Under the pieces are notes generated by a model. The model ran no database searches and was not told the DNA's origin. It worked only from the letters and a program-made list of their open reading frames with translations. A stretch of 64,000 nucleotides of DNA. It comes from Cryptomeria japonica. Taxonomy: Eukaryota; Streptophyta; Pinopsida; Cupressales; Cupressaceae. Position 1 is the first letter of the stretch. Every line of letters starts with the position of its first letter. The stretch lies in NCBI RefSeq assembly GCF_030272615.1, contig NC_081409.1, forward strand, positions 22,136,260-22,200,259, in the 5' to 3' direction. This document shows, piece by piece, positions 34,145 to 46,215 of the stretch. A program made the translations under genes and the position numbers.

Positions 34145-36661
34145 TTATCCATTATTGGCTAGAATGGCACATGGACCCAACCTTCTCATTTGCAACTTGT
34201 TAGGCACTCCTTGATGTAGCCTTTCTTTGTTTAGGTGCACTATGACAAGATATCCCACTTGAAATTGGAGGTTCTTCCTTCTCTCATCAACCTTTTGTTT
34301 GAGCTTAGTTGTGTTATCCTTCAAGGCTTGCTTGACTGATTCATGTACTTCCTTCATTGACTGAGCAAAGTCTTCTGCATATCCCCTTCTTGCTGCTATA
34401 CTACCTAAGTCTCTCAACTCCAAAATACCCCTTGGGTGAACACCATAGACCATTTCAAAAGGGCTCTTGTCGGTGGTCCTATTTATTGTGTCATTGTAAG
34501 CATGTTCAACTTGGGAAAGCACTCAGTCCCATGTCTGACCATATTATTTGGTAAGGCACCTCAAAAGATTTCCTAAGCTCCTATTTACCACCTCAGTCTA
34601 TCCATCTGTTTGGGGATGGTATGCAGACCCAAAAGATAGGTTGGTGCTAAGTTTTTTCCAAAGTGTCTTCCAAAAATTACTCATAAACTTTGAGTCCATG
34701 TCTAAAACAATACTCATGGGCAATCCATGTATCCTAATTACTTCCTTAAAGAAAAACTGAGCAATATGACATGCATCATGAGTGGTCTTGCAAGGTACAA
34801 AGTGGGCCATTTTGCTAAACCTGTCCACTATGACATAAATGCTATCAAATCCCTGCTTTGTCCTTGGCAACCCCACTACAAAGTCCATACTAATGCACTC
34901 CCAAGGTCTGTTTGGTATGGGAAGAGGTTGGTATAAACTGGCATTTGAAGAAGTACCCTTGGCCTTTTGGCAAACTATGCAAGTCTCTACATACTTTTTC
35001 ACATCTTGATTCATCCTTGGCCAATAATAATACCTTTGAACCAACTCTTGAGTCTTATTGACTCCAAAATGTCCACTAAGGCTGCCATTATGCTTTTCTT
35101 GTATGAGATTTTCTCTCATTGATCCTCTAGGCACACAAAGTTGCCCACCTCTAAACAATAGTCCATCTTGTAAAGTAAATTCAGAATACTCAATATGGAA
35201 GTGATTTTGATACTCCTTACACACCTTGTAGGCATTTGAGAAATCTTCATCCTCCGAGTATAGGTCTCTAAAACCATCGACTCCTATGCTCCTCAATTGG
35301 ATTTCTTGGACTATCAAAAGTCTCCTGCTTAATGCATCAGCAACCCGGTTTAACTGTCCTTTCTTGTGCTTGATTGTGAATGTATAGGCTTGCATGTACT
35401 CCACCCATTTCATCTGTTTATGACTGAGTTTGTCTTGTGAGTTTAGAAATCTCAATGCTTGATTGTCCGTATAGACTACAAATTCCTTAGGAAGGAGATA
35501 GTGTCTCCACTTCCTCAAAGCTTGCACTAAAGCATATAGTTCCAAGTCATAAGAGAAGTATTTCCTCTTTGCATCACTTAGCTTCTCACTATGGAAATCT
35601 ACTGATCTTTCTTCTTGGCTTAGGACAACACCTATTGCAACATTGCTTGCATCACATTTCACTATGAAAAGTTTGTCGAAACTAGGTAATACCAACACCG
35701 GTTGAGTAGCTATCTTCTCCTTCAAGGTTTCAAATCCTCTATTTGCTTGTTCACTCCATTGAAACTTTGCCTTAATTCCACCTCTAATGGTGTCTAACAT
35801 TGGTGCACATATAGCATTGAATTTCCTAATGAACTTCCTATAGTACTGAGCTAGTCCATGGAAGCTTCTCACCTCTGTTGCTGACTTAGGAGTAGGCCAA
35901 TTTACAATGGCTTCAACCTTGCTGAGGTCCATCTTGAGGTTTCCTTGAGACAACACAAACCCAAGGTAAACCAACTTCTTCTTAACAAATTCACACTTAT
36001 CCAAGTTCATGGTTAGCTTTTCATCATACAATCTTTGTAGCACATATTGCAAATGATTAACATGATTTGCCCTATCCTTACTAAAAATGAGAATATCATC
36101 TAGATATACCACCAAAAATTTACCTATGAAGTCCTTCATCACCTCATTCATGAGTCTCATGAAGGTTCTTGGAGCATTGGATAAGCCAAATGGCATTGCA
36201 GGCCATTCATAAAGACCCTCTGTAGTTGTAAATGTAGTTTTCCACTCATCACCCTCCTTAATCCTAATTTGGTGGTATCCACTTTTAAGTTCAATCTTGG
36301 TAAAGTACTTGGCTTCCCCTAAACAATCCATTAGGTCTTCTATTCTAGGAATTGGAAACCTATATCTGATGGTGATCCTATTTATAGCTCTAGAATCAGT
36401 ACACAATCTCTAAGTACCACCTTTCTTTGGGGATAACATGGTAGGGACAACACAAGTGCTAATACTTTTCCTAATTAGGCCTTGGTCTAAGAGCTCTTGG
36501 ATTTGCTTGGTAATCTCAACATTTTGTTGGGGAGTCATTTTGTAATCTATCTTGTTAGGTAAGGATGCTCTAGGAATGAAGTCTATTTGATGGCTTATGG
36601 TTCTTTTAGGAGGTAAGGTGGCTGGCTGTCCATCACTCACTATGCCTTTGAACTTCTTCAA
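34145..36661 (-). pseudogene. Gypsy 2 RT, RNase H and integrase
   Basis: One almost intact frame, with 602 codons open from 36406 to 34598. RT shows L-I-R-K-S-I-S and V-P-T-M-L-S-P-K-K (36480-36420), a stop replacing the W of the W-R-(M/L)-C motif, then F-G-L-S-N-A-P (about 36185) and catalytic Y-L-D-D-I-L-I-F-S (about 36100). RNase H includes Y-T-D-N-Q-A-L-R-F-L (about 35470). Integrase has the zinc motif ending C-I-V-C-Q (about 34975), V-D-R-F-S-K-M (about 34830) and a core Q-to-stop change in H-P-Q-T-D-G-*-T-E-V (about 34600). The last piece (34522-34145) reads V-Y-G-V-H-P-R-G. The rarity of stops agrees with a comparatively young insertion. Confidence 0.93.
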
Positions 36662-36667
36662 TAGGTA

Positions 36668-37231
36668 TTAAACCTCTATTAGCAAATCTGGTTTCTCTTT
36701 CTTGTCTTCCTCCTTAGGCTTCACTACTAATGAAAACCCTATACCTTCACCTTCTTCAAGTGTCTTCAAGAACTGGTTTTCACTCACCAAAAGAACATTA
36801 GGACCCGCTGCCCTCTTTTCACCTTCTTCAAGGATAGACTGAATCTTGAATGTGAGTCCATCTTTCTTGAATGAGTATGTATTCTTGGCTCCATCATGAA
36901 TAGCTTGTCTATCAAATTGCCATGGTCTTCCCAATATAAGATGACATGCATCCATGGGTAGGACATCACATAACACCTTGTCCTCATACCTCCCAATGGT
37001 GAAATTTGCCCATGCTTGCTCATTAACTAGGACATGTTGGCCTTTGTTCAACCAAGTGACTCTATATGGGTTGTTGTGAGGTATCCTTTTCAATTTGAGC
37101 TTACTCACTGCCTCTTCTGACATAATATTGTCTATTGACCTTGAATCAATGATCACTTTGCAAACCTTGTCCATAATCTTGCATTTAATCCCGAATAAGG
37201 ATCTTCTTTGGCTAGGCTCTTCTCTGACCGG
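36668..37231 (-). pseudogene. Gypsy 2 aspartic protease
   Basis: Processes the polyprotein. The active-site loop reads V-I-I-D-S-R-S-I-D-N, where the family has D-S-G/A-S, so the glycine position is mutated. The flap region and M-D-A-C-H-L-I-L-G-R-P-W-Q-F-D-R (about 36930) are very well preserved. It lies directly after the gag knuckle region, separated by a stop near 37230. Confidence 0.88.
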
Positions 37232-38440
37232 TTATTTGATCAAATTTCTCCTTATCATCAAGTTGTCACCTACCTCTAATTCTAAGGCAACCTTTGAAGT
37301 CTTGCTGCTTGAAGACTCTTCTTGAAGATAATTCAATCTCCTTTCACTACCTTGTGATGATGATCCCTTCTCTGGACACCTATATGCTAGATGACCAAGT
37401 TGGTTACAATGGTAACACTTCATTGTTGTAAAATATGAGGAACCTCTACCTTGTCCACTATATCTTCCTCTAAAACCATTATTTGACCCCCTTCCTCTAT
37501 TGAATCCTCCTTTACTAGTGCCACTCTCTTGTTGCTCAGTGAGTTTAGACTCACCTTGTGTTCTTTGTTTAAAACTTCTTCTTCCAAAGCCTCCTCTATG
37601 GCCTCTATTGTCTTTTCCTCTACCTCTGCCCCTATTACTACTTGGATCATGTCTTCCTTTTAGTTTTTCTTCCACTTTAAGGGCAAGTTGATAGGTTTGA
37701 TGAACTGTCTTTGGGCTCATTAGACTGATTTCTTCTTGGATGTTCCACCGTAGACCATTTAGGTACCTAGCAAGACTCTCTTCTTCCACTACATGGGATA
37801 TAAGGCTAAGTTTATGGAATTCCTCCGTATAACTACTGACATCAAGGTCTTTTTGTCTTAAGTTTTGTCTCTTCCTATGAATTTTCACTTCATAGTCATC
37901 AGGGAGATAGAATTCTTTGATTTTGACTAACATCCCTTTCTAAGAAGAGATGGGTGCTTTGCCCATTTTATTTCTCTCATATTGCACAAATTTCCACCAT
38001 GTGAGAGAAACTCCTCTCATCCTTGACTCAACGACTTTAACTCTTTGGGCTTCAGTTATGCTTTCACATTCAAAATGGTTCTCCATGCCTTCTATCCATT
38101 CTAAGACCACTTCTGCCTCCATCTTACCAGTGAATAATGGCAATCCTTCTAGTGATTTACCACTTAAGGCCTTCAATGCTTTCAGGAAAGGTTCTTGTTC
38201 TAGGATAGGGTTAGGTTCAGGCACTTTGTCAATCTCTGACACTTCTTTACCCTTCCCTTCTGCTCCTTCAACCTTTACCAACACTTCATCTGCCTTTGTT
38301 TCAACCTCACCAAGCTTACTTTCCAATTCTAGCAACTTCTCCTTCAGGAGTCTATTCTCTTCCTCCCGATCATCCACTTTCTTTGCCAACTCTGCATTTG
38401 TCACCATGTTGTTGTCTCCTATAGATTCCACTAAGGACAT
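37232..38440 (-). pseudogene. Gypsy 2 gag
   Basis: ATG at 38440, immediately after the PBS. An N-terminal coiled coil (E-E-E-N-R-L-L-K-E-K, 38360-38270) precedes the capsid domain, split by a stop near 37940. The second half ends in a glycine/arginine-rich stretch (37660-37430) and a single CCHC zinc knuckle C-Y-H-C-N-Q-L-G-H-L-A-Y-R-C (about 37420-37380) that binds RNA. Total length of about 400 codons is normal for a chromovirus gag. Confidence 0.92.
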
Positions 38441-38465
38441 CTACTCACCTAGCCCAAATCTTTTT

Positions 38466-38478
38466 GGCTCTGATACCA
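38466..38478 (-). promoter_or_regulatory. Gypsy 2 primer-binding site (tRNA-iMet type)
   Basis: Minus-strand TGGTATCAGAGCC, three bases after the 5' LTR. It is a perfect match to the canonical plant LTR-retrotransposon PBS. Confidence 0.95.
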
Positions 38479-38481
38479 ATT

Positions 38482-39814
38482 TGATAGGGAGACTCCTAGT
38501 TGCTTGAGTTAGCTTGACTCACTCCAAGGCATTTTCTCCAAACCTAGTCTAGGAATACTCTTCTCTATTCCCCTCATCTACTCTAGGACCTCACTATCAA
38601 GGTTTGTTCCTCACTCCTCATGAATTTACTTTCATAAATTCATCAGCTCATCAGACACCTTGTAGGGTTGCTCTGCCATAGTTTAATCTTACAACTTCTC
38701 TCGAGTTGTTTCTCAACCATCCTAGGATCTTGTCTCCATTTGATCCCATCTCCCCTATTCTAAGGCTAATAGCCTAGACTCCCAAACAACCCTGCTTATG
38801 ATTTTCCTTAGTCACTAGTACCTAGCCGGGCTATCATCAAGCTTGCCTAGTGCCAGTCTGTTGAAACGGTCGTCGCCATTCCTTGGAATCCTATAAATGG
38901 AACCCTATAGTACATGTCTGGCTCTTCTTGACAACTTCCAATGGTCATGGGGATCCCATGATGGAGCTTCAAGACAGAGCCATGGCTGCAATTACTTATC
39001 ACCAACAAGAAAAACAAGAAAACATAACAACAACGCTATCTACAGAGCCGAACTTGGCACAATTATAGAATTGAAACTCACACAATGCATAAAAGAAACT
39101 TCTACACTATCTATATCACCATCTGAAAATTTAAGTCAAAATTAACAATAGAGAGGAAACCAAGAAATGATTTTTTTAATTTATTGTTCACAGAAAAATT
39201 GTCTTATGGAAAACTCCAAAATCCAACCGAACCCTTTACAGAATGCCCATTGGGTCTTATAGCTTCTGCACATATTGTGCATCATCCCTGAATGGACGAG
39301 ATGCACCCTTGACACAATTAGTTGCCTGCAGTAACCATCCTTCAACCTCCATTAGGTCATTGGGTCAGCGCAACATAAACACTTGGCTTTCGAAGAGTAG
39401 CATCAAACAAAATTAGGCCGCGATGAGCCCCATAAATGTTCCATCGACGGCTCAGTTTTATCAACATCGAGCAAATGTAGGCCGATTTCATCGACATTGA
39501 GAAAACTAAGGCCACAGTGAGTCCCGAACAAGTTCCATCAATGGGTCAGTTTCATTGACGTCGAGCAAACTTAAGGAGGTTTCATTGACGACCTCTGGTA
39601 GTCACTTTTCTCTCGGGTCCGCAGGGTAGCTCGAACAAGTCATGTCGATCACTGATGGTGGGCTCCACTGCTAGTGGTCAAGGGAATATTTACAAAAAGA
39701 AGACAAAAAGTGCTCCAAGCTGCTCTAAGCTTGATATGCAGTCCTTAGCCAAAAAAAATGAAAAATTGCAAAACTTCAAAGGGTATTTGTTCACCCTTAG
39801 GTGCTCCTACACCA
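38482..39814 (-). repeat. Gypsy 2 5' LTR
   Basis: The 1,333-bp partner of 32455-33787, same ends, followed by the GGGGG target duplication. Confidence 0.95.
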
Positions 39815-39819
39815 GGGGG

Positions 39820-40059
39820 TGGATTTCCTTGCATTGGGCTTTGGGGAGAATTCGCTAAATGAAGTTCCTCTTCAAAGGGTCCAAATATAAAATGGATACT
39901 ATTCTCAGGAAGTTCAAATTTAGGAGGGTTCAAAATTTCTAGGATATGATATAGCGCAACAAAAGTATTTTCATCTGGGGGATTATGTGCATTGAGTCTT
40001 GCATGATTAGGATGATTTAGAAGGAATCTACCTTGAAAATCTCTTCTTCTTCTATGCAT
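39820..40059 (-). pseudogene. Gypsy 1 gag, N-terminal piece
   Basis: About 80 codons from the ATG at 40059 (M-H-R-R-R-R-D-F-Q-G-R-F), ending in P-M-Q-G-N-P-P-P exactly where the chromovirus inserted. The frame resumes at 32454 with a proline-rich stretch leading into the capsid core. It lies just downstream of the gypsy 1 PBS. Confidence 0.85.
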
Positions 40060-40160
40060 GCAGATTCATAAGAATTACTTTAGAGAAACTGGGTTATCAA
40101 AAATAACTAAATTGAAAATTAAAAAGATAATAACCATAACAGGTTCTTAGTTTGACACCA

Positions 40161-40178
40161 TCCTCGACAATGGTGCCA
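40161..40178 (-). promoter_or_regulatory. Gypsy 1 primer-binding site (tRNA-Asp type, diverged)
   Basis: Minus-strand TGGCACCATTGTCGAGGA lies 14 bases from the 5' LTR. It matches 14 of 18 positions of the tRNA-Asp-type PBS common in Athila-like elements; the differences are transitions. Confidence 0.75.
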
Positions 40179-40192
40179 AAAGTGTTTGCTCC

Positions 40193-41459
40193 ACCAATAG
40201 AAATAATAACTATAGTTAAAGTCTCAGCCCAAAGTTTGGACATTCACTTTGTGAAGTTACTATCTCCATAACTGAATTTCATTTGATTGTCAACCCAATG
40301 ACGTATTACTTGAAATGGGTCTGCATTATATATGCACTAAGTTCCTGTGATAGCTATCCTGCATTACTGCAACAACTAAAATCTATTTGGGATAAGCAAG
40401 CAAGAATTAAAACAACTGAATGGCTATAGGAAAACTCTGCATTAACATAAAACTCACTTAAAGAAATGTTAACTAAGCCCAAAGTTGTCAAACAAGAATT
40501 ACTCTATTTGCTTTGGCTGCAGGAACAATCAATGGATCTTTTTCCAGTGGCTGCAAGAATAGTCAATGCTAGGACGTCCACTGTGGTAGAAAAGGAAAAC
40601 TAAATTTAACAAAGGCACAGGATCACTCACCAAGTGGGCCCCCTTGGATGAGTGTATCCAGGCTTCCAAAATAACTCTAAGTGCTCAGCATAACATAACT
40701 TTATTCATTGCTTTTCAAAAGTTGATACATCATTCAGAATGAAGGAAAACTAAAACACTCTGCAACTTTATTTCTAAATCTTCCGCTCTCTGTCTCTCCC
40801 TCTCCTTCTAACCTTAGAGAAGAGGCAGAGACACTTATTTAAAACAAAATTACAACAACTTCCTACAATCAAGATCACACCGATGAGAAGAGGCAGATAA
40901 CATCCATGTTAGAGAACAGTCAGAGTTAAGCCACTAAAAACGTGGATCTACACCAAACCACAACCAAGAATATAGCATGGCGATATTAAAAGATTGATAC
41001 TCACTAAAGTCAGACATAAATGAGTCTTGCGCAGCCTGCTACTCCTTTTCCACTCCTCACGCCCATTATCCTCTTCCCTGATTTGAACTTTTAGTCGCCC
41101 CTTGAATATCTCAACCTGCCTTCTCGACATGATAGGATAACCTTCTCCTCAACATCTCATTTATTCCTGCAATTGAAAAGAGAGAACATACAAGCATATA
41201 CATATCTATTTTAATTAATCATAACACTTATTCATTTCACACATGATATCGCCTATGACAATTCGTATGGCAATAGGAACCAATTACATGGCTACAGGAA
41301 TAACTAGCAAAGACAAAACATGATTTAATGGGTTCAGTTAACATCTGAAATGTACATAGTCAAACTTTAATACATCATTACGATCCCATTATACAAATTA
41401 AAACATGATAAAAACTTACGAGTTCTAAGAATAAAAGGAACTAATATCTTAGCTCATCA
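40193..41459 (-). repeat. Gypsy 1 5' LTR
   Basis: Starts tgtttgctccaccaatag and ends agctcatca on the plus strand. It is 1,267 bp and clearly diverged from its partner, consistent with insertion before gypsy 2. Confidence 0.9.
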
Positions 41460-42062
41460 CTGTCAGCTTCTCTCCAGAAAGTTTTTGCTACACCTCCTTG
41501 TATCTACATCGTTCTAGCATCTTCAACAACTGACCGGTTGTTCCTCTCTGCAATACCATTCTGCTATGGTGTCCTCGATGCAGAAAGTTGTCATTTGATA
41601 CCATTTACTTCATAATATCTAGTAAATTCCTTAGAAGTAAATTCACCACCTTGATCAGTCCTCAGACACTTTATCTTCTTACCACTCTCCTTTTTAGCTA
41701 AGGCCCTGAATGCCTTGAACTTACTAAATGCTTCTGTTTTATCCTTCAAGAATGTGACCCACATCATTATTGAGCAATCATCAGTGAAGATCATAAAATA
41801 TATGTCACCTTGAATACTTTTGGTCCTTATTGGTCCACAGAGGTCTGTATGAACCAAATCTAATAGATGTTCCGCTGAAAAAGATTTGCTCTTAAAAGTT
41901 GAGGATGCCATCTTTCCCAACTAACATTCCTTACATAGAGCATTAACCGATTTGTCCAATTGAGGTAAACCTCTCACTGTCTTGGACTTACTCACTTTAA
42001 TAATGTTATCAAAATTTATATGACAAAATCTTCTATGCTAAAGCCAACTATCATCTACTTTA
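41460..42062 (-). pseudogene. Copia integrase, N-terminal part
   Basis: Begins with the pre-integrase zinc region (C-H-I-N-F-D near 42030 and C-K-E-C near 41935), then D-L-V-H-T-D-L-C-G-P (about 41875), F-T-D-D-C-S (about 41785) and T-D-Q-G-G-E-F (about 41650), which carry the first two catalytic aspartates and neighbours. It is cut off at 41460 by gypsy 1, the remaining integrase resuming at 17853. An in-frame stop lies near 41920. Confidence 0.9.
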
Positions 42063-42067
42063 GCAGT

Positions 42068-43370
42068 TTAACAGTTGTTGACTTTAGGATTTAGGTGAAA
42101 CAGGTTACCTTTAGTTTGCTTGCCGGTTGCAATCAATTCACCTTTGTTCCCATAGATTTTGCACATACCATTCTTAAACTCCAATGGGTATCCTCTGTCA
42201 TTGAGTTGAGCAACACTCAAAAGATTGTTCTTTAGTCCTTCAACCCAGTAGACATCTTTTACACTGCTCTTTCCATTAAGAGAAATAGTTCCCTTACCTT
42301 TTACCATGCATGGTGAGTCACTGATCATTTGATGTGAACAACCACTATCAATGATCCAATCATCAGAATTATCCATGCAAGAAACTAATGCCTTTTGATA
42401 AGATGTCTCCTCTTTAATGGATACAAAGACAATGTCATCATTAGCATCACCCTCATATTCCTCATCAATGATACCACCATCAACTGCAATAAGACAATCT
42501 CTTTTGCCTTTTCCCTTGTACTTCTTGAACTTCTCTCGCTTGTGCTCATTATCACCATTAGGACAGTTAGCTGCAATGTGTCCAATCTTGTTGCATGCAA
42601 AACATTTCAAAGGTAATTTACCTCTATACTTATTGGTTCCTCTGGGCAACCGCTTGGCTAACAATGCTTCAAGCTCAACCAAATTGTCTTCATCATCAAA
42701 TTCTCTGCTAGATCTAGATTCATAACTATGACTGACATCTCTTTTTTTTCCTCAATATGGAGTTAGAAACTGAAGCTCTAGATGCAGACTCAGATTTTTG
42801 AACACTACCATCATAACCATTTAATTCAAAAGCGGTAAGCTTACCAATAATGGAGTCAAGGGTTACCTTAGTTTTGTCAATTGATTTTAGCTCTTGAATG
42901 GCTGTAACTCAGATAGCATAGACTGATAGAAGGGTTCTCAACACCTTACTAATCACTATGGGATCTTCCACTTTACCACCGACACTCTTGATCTCGCCAA
43001 CTATCTCTTTTATCCTCTGATCATAATGTTAGATATTCTCACCTTCAACCATCCGCATGTCATCAAAATTTCCTCTTAGACTCTCTTCTTTGGCAGTATT
43101 CACATGCTCATCACCACTATAAATATCTTCAAGTTTCTTCCATACCTCATATGCAGTCTCTAGACCATGAACATCTACATATTTTGCATCAGACAAAGAA
43201 CTAATAATAGCCTCTAGTGCTTGATTGTTTTCTTGTTTCTCTTTCTTCCGATCAGCAATCATAATCCCACTAGGTGCAACATATTGAGCACCAACATGTT
43301 CCCAGTATTGACATCCTAGACTCTTAATATAAATTTTCATTCTATCACTCCATATTCTGTAGTTCTCTAT
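42068..43370 (-). pseudogene. Copia gag and aspartic protease
   Basis: The upstream ORF (43340-43029) encodes a capsid segment with Y-E-V-W-K-K-L-E-D-I-Y (about 43130), typical of copia gag. After stops and a frame change, the ORF 42682-42068 carries one CCHC knuckle C-F-A-C-N-K-I-G-H-I-A-A-N-C (about 42610-42565) and the protease active site W-I-I-D-S-G-C-S-H-Q-M (about 42350), followed by N-N-L-L-S-V-A-Q-L (about 42215). The D-S-G-C triad is intact. Confidence 0.92.
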
Positions 43371-43454
43371 TAAACTTTGGACCTTCCTTCTTCATCATGT
43401 TCTACAAGATCTTTACCTCAAGCTATTAGGCTTGGACCTTAGAGGACCTGAGAA

Positions 43455-43466
43455 GCTTTGATACCA
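43455..43466 (-). promoter_or_regulatory. Copia primer-binding site (tRNA-iMet type)
   Basis: Minus-strand TGGTATCAAAGC, two bases from the 5' LTR. It has one mismatch (A for G) to the standard TGGTATCAGAGC. Confidence 0.9.
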
Positions 43467-43468
43467 AT

Positions 43469-45355
43469 TGATGGTATGATGAAAGAACAAGGATCCAATC
43501 AACTACTAAGAGGGGGGGTGAATCAGTAGATAGAAAACTAATAATAAATTTCACCAAACTCAAAATCAACCTCTCAAAGAAAACTCTAAACTGACAAGTT
43601 AAACCACTAAACTACAAATGCAATATCACTGTTAAGATAAACCAATTGAATTTTATAATAGATTAACAGTAAAACAAATTGAAACTCACAAACATCCAAA
43701 TACTTTACTGACATAACTAAAACCTCATTTCAGATTGCTGTCGATTAACATAACTTATCAAAGTGGATTTAGCAGTTAAGCATTTCAACCATAGTAAACA
43801 TAACCACAAAAACATTCACCACTTGACACAATATTTTTGATGTGGAAACCCAAATGGGAAAAACCATGGTGGGGATGAATACCCACAAGTATTATGAACT
43901 CTTCTAAAGTTCACCCTGTTAGGAGCCAAACCTTTTAAAGCTTTACAATAAGTCATGTTAAGAACATATCCTGTTAGGGACCACCCGATTAAGGGTTTGA
44001 CTGTAATGCCCTATTAGAAGCAATACCCTGTGAGGAGTAACCTTGGTAGAGGATTTGAAATCCAAGCTAATGGACCACCTAGTTAGAGGATTTGAATAAC
44101 ACTAAGCTTGTTAGAGATTACCCGGTTAGGGGATTTTACTGCTGTAATTGTTAGAAAACAACAAAGGTTTTGTGAGAATTTGCCAATATCTAGAGGCAAT
44201 GGAAAGCACAAATAAGAGAGACAAAATAGATGATAGGAATAAACTGTATTCTATCAAGATGCAAAATATGATCAACTGGATCATTACAAGATGTTCAATG
44301 GTTGTCCGTACAAACAATGTAGATGAGCTTGCTTATATAGGCAAGGCTATATGAATATGTGAGCACACAAACATGACATGTAGCTCAATAAGAAACAAGG
44401 GTAGGTAGGAAATAGGTGAGGGTAGGTAGGAGAAACAATATAATATTCCACATGAGGTGGAATGTAATAACAAGATAAGATCAACACCATAAAAGGTGGA
44501 AATCCTCTTATACACACTATCCCAATGTGGCACAAACACCCAAGTGTCTCATACCCAAACTACTATTAAATGCATGTACCTAAGTAAACTTAATTAAAGT
44601 GTAATAATATCCAAGATGAATAATTATTTACACCAACAGGTTTGCTAATCTGTTTGAATAGCTCTACACTTTCTTGTTCAAATCCTTTTCATGCTCCTAT
44701 CTGCCTTTATGCAAACTACAGATACATCATCCAGTTTGGCAACCACACTCAACTACAACTTTGCCAACACTTCAACAAAACAACTCATCAACCTTATAAA
44801 CAAATCAATAGGTTAGTAACACAACAAAAAACTAATTCTCTCATAGAGATTACAAACAAGTCGGTTCAAGTATGACCTTTGAATTACATAACAATCTCTG
44901 CATATCATTCAAGATAGCCTTGACCGCTCCTTGATCACTGCTTCATCAAACTTTGTAACTCATCATGTAGTTTGCATTACATGCAATATACTTGCTCATT
45001 CCCAAGAAAAAACCGTTATCTCAACGTGCCAAAAACACTTTGAAACTCTTCTCATACAACATGCATATGTGTCATAATCATTACCACTCATCATCAGATC
45101 ATAAACCAATACAACCAATTCACCAAAATTAATCGGTTAGGGTTTATCATATCAACAGGTAGGGTTTATCGGTTGATCTCACTTCTTCTTAGCTATATCG
45201 GTTCACTCCACAAACTCACCTAAAAGTTGCAGTTCCCTTCACTAGCTCTTCCTATCGGTTACAAAACAACATTATAACAACATCATTACCAGTTACAATT
45301 GACATCAATAACAACATAAAATTTCATTAATGCAATCTTCATGCAAATGCCAACA
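43469..45355 (-). repeat. Copia 5' LTR with an inserted solo LTR
   Basis: Same ends as the 3' LTR. The extra length of 473 bp is fully explained by the solo LTR at 44171-44638 plus its 5-bp duplication. Confidence 0.93.
44171..44638 (+). mobile_element. Solo LTR (468 bp) nested in the copia 5' LTR
   Basis: Starts TGTGAGAATTTGCC, ends TTACACCAACA, and is flanked by GGTTT at 44166-44170 and 44639-44643. The corresponding site in the other copia LTR is empty. A TATA-like ttatatagg lies near 44331, which suggests plus orientation. It must post-date the copia insertion. No internal region is left, so it arose by LTR-LTR recombination or belongs to a small non-autonomous family. Confidence 0.9.
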
Positions 45356-45745
45356 ATGTATGTGTTAGATAGATCTACATTTCATACTATATATATATAT
45401 ATAATTGACATTTTTGAAAGTTAAGTGTTTAAATGATAGATAGTCATTTGAATTTCAAATGTGTATGTGATAGATAGACATGTACATATATGTGTTAGGA
45501 ATCTACATTTCATACTAGACTTTGCGCGTTTTTGAAAGTTAAGTGTCTAAAGATTACATTTTTGAAAGTTAAGTGTTTATGTATATTTTAGTTGTTCATT
45601 GTTAAACAAATTTAGTCGTTAAAATTTAATTTAATAGTCGTTCATTTTAGTTAAGCGTTTATGTATGTTTAATGAACTTAATTGAAAAATTTAATGAACT
45701 TATATCTATATATTTAAATTTATTGAACTTAGTTATTTTCACTTT

Positions 45746-46190
45746 TAAATTAAATACATAGATGAATAAAACGAATCCATGCATGTGTAAAAATATAAAA
45801 GAATCCATGACACAAATATCCCCTTAAGACCACTTAAAACACCTTACGATAACATAATTAAATGAATCCATACAACATAATTAAATGAAACTATACATGT
45901 ATAAATATAAATTAAATGAATACATAGATGAATAAAACAAATCCATGCATGTGTAAAACTATAAAAGAATCCATGACACAAATATCCCCTTAAATCCCCT
46001 TAAGACCACTTAAAACACCTTAGGACAACATAATTAAATGAATCCATACAACATAATTAAATGAAACCATACATGTGTAAATATAAATTAAATGAATACA
46101 TAGATGAATAAAACAAATCCATTAATGTGTAAAAATATAAATGAATCCATGACGCAAATATCCCCTTAAGACTCCTTAAGACAACATATA
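45746..46190. repeat. Three-copy ~170-bp tandem repeat
   Basis: The marker gatgaataaaac occurs at 45761, 45927 and 46103 (spacings 166 and 176). Each copy continues through aatccat, atgacacaaatatcccctta and cataattaaatgaatccata. One copy carries an extra aatccccttaag. It lies just downstream of the transposase gene. Confidence 0.9.
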
Positions 46191-46215
46191 TATATAATTT
46201 GTAATATCATATATT

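Larger units (their letters stand above)
32455..39814 (-). mobile_element. Ty3/gypsy element 2, full-length chromovirus nested in gypsy 1
   Basis: A 7,360-bp minus-strand element with two 1,333-bp LTRs, TG…CA ends and a GGGGG duplication at 32450-32454 and 39815-39819. The PBS is a perfect 13-base match to the tRNA-iMet type. Domains in order are gag with CCHC knuckle, protease, RT, RNase H, integrase and chromodomain, which defines the chromovirus branch. It sits inside gag of gypsy 1, whose frame resumes on both sides. It is the youngest layer of the nest by logic. The LTRs differ at roughly one site in 13 over the first 100 bp. Confidence 0.96.
17854..41459 (-). mobile_element. Ty3/gypsy element 1 (non-chromovirus, Athila/Tat-like) nested in copia
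   Basis: LTRs lie at 17854-19094 and 40193-41459. The PBS resembles tRNA-Asp and the 3' LTR is preceded by a G-rich polypurine tract. The order on the minus strand is gag, protease, RT, RNase H, integrase, then a further sense ORF before the 3' LTR, as in Athila-like elements. It inserted into copia integrase. Flanking 5-mers (ttgac side versus ctgtc side) match imperfectly, so the TSD is unproven. Two later insertions split gag: a chromovirus at 32455-39814 and an orphan 5-kb segment at about 26013-31165. Without these it is roughly 11 kb. Confidence 0.88.
14021..45355 (-). mobile_element. Ty1/copia LTR retrotransposon split by nested insertions
   Basis: Minus-strand element with TG…CA-bounded LTRs at 14021-15437 (3' LTR) and 43469-45355 (5' LTR). 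A 5-bp target-site duplication ATGTA lies at 14016-14020 and 45356-45360. A tRNA-iMet-type PBS follows the 5' LTR, and a purine tract (minus strand GCCAAAGGGGGAGAT) abuts the 3' LTR. Coding order is gag, protease, integrase, RT, RNase H, which defines copia. A gypsy element (17854-41459) interrupts the integrase coding region. A solo LTR interrupts the 5' LTR. Without insertions the element is about 7 kb. The flanking host DNA on both sides carries the same tgtatgtgatagatagaca motif, confirming that it was one locus. Confidence 0.93.
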
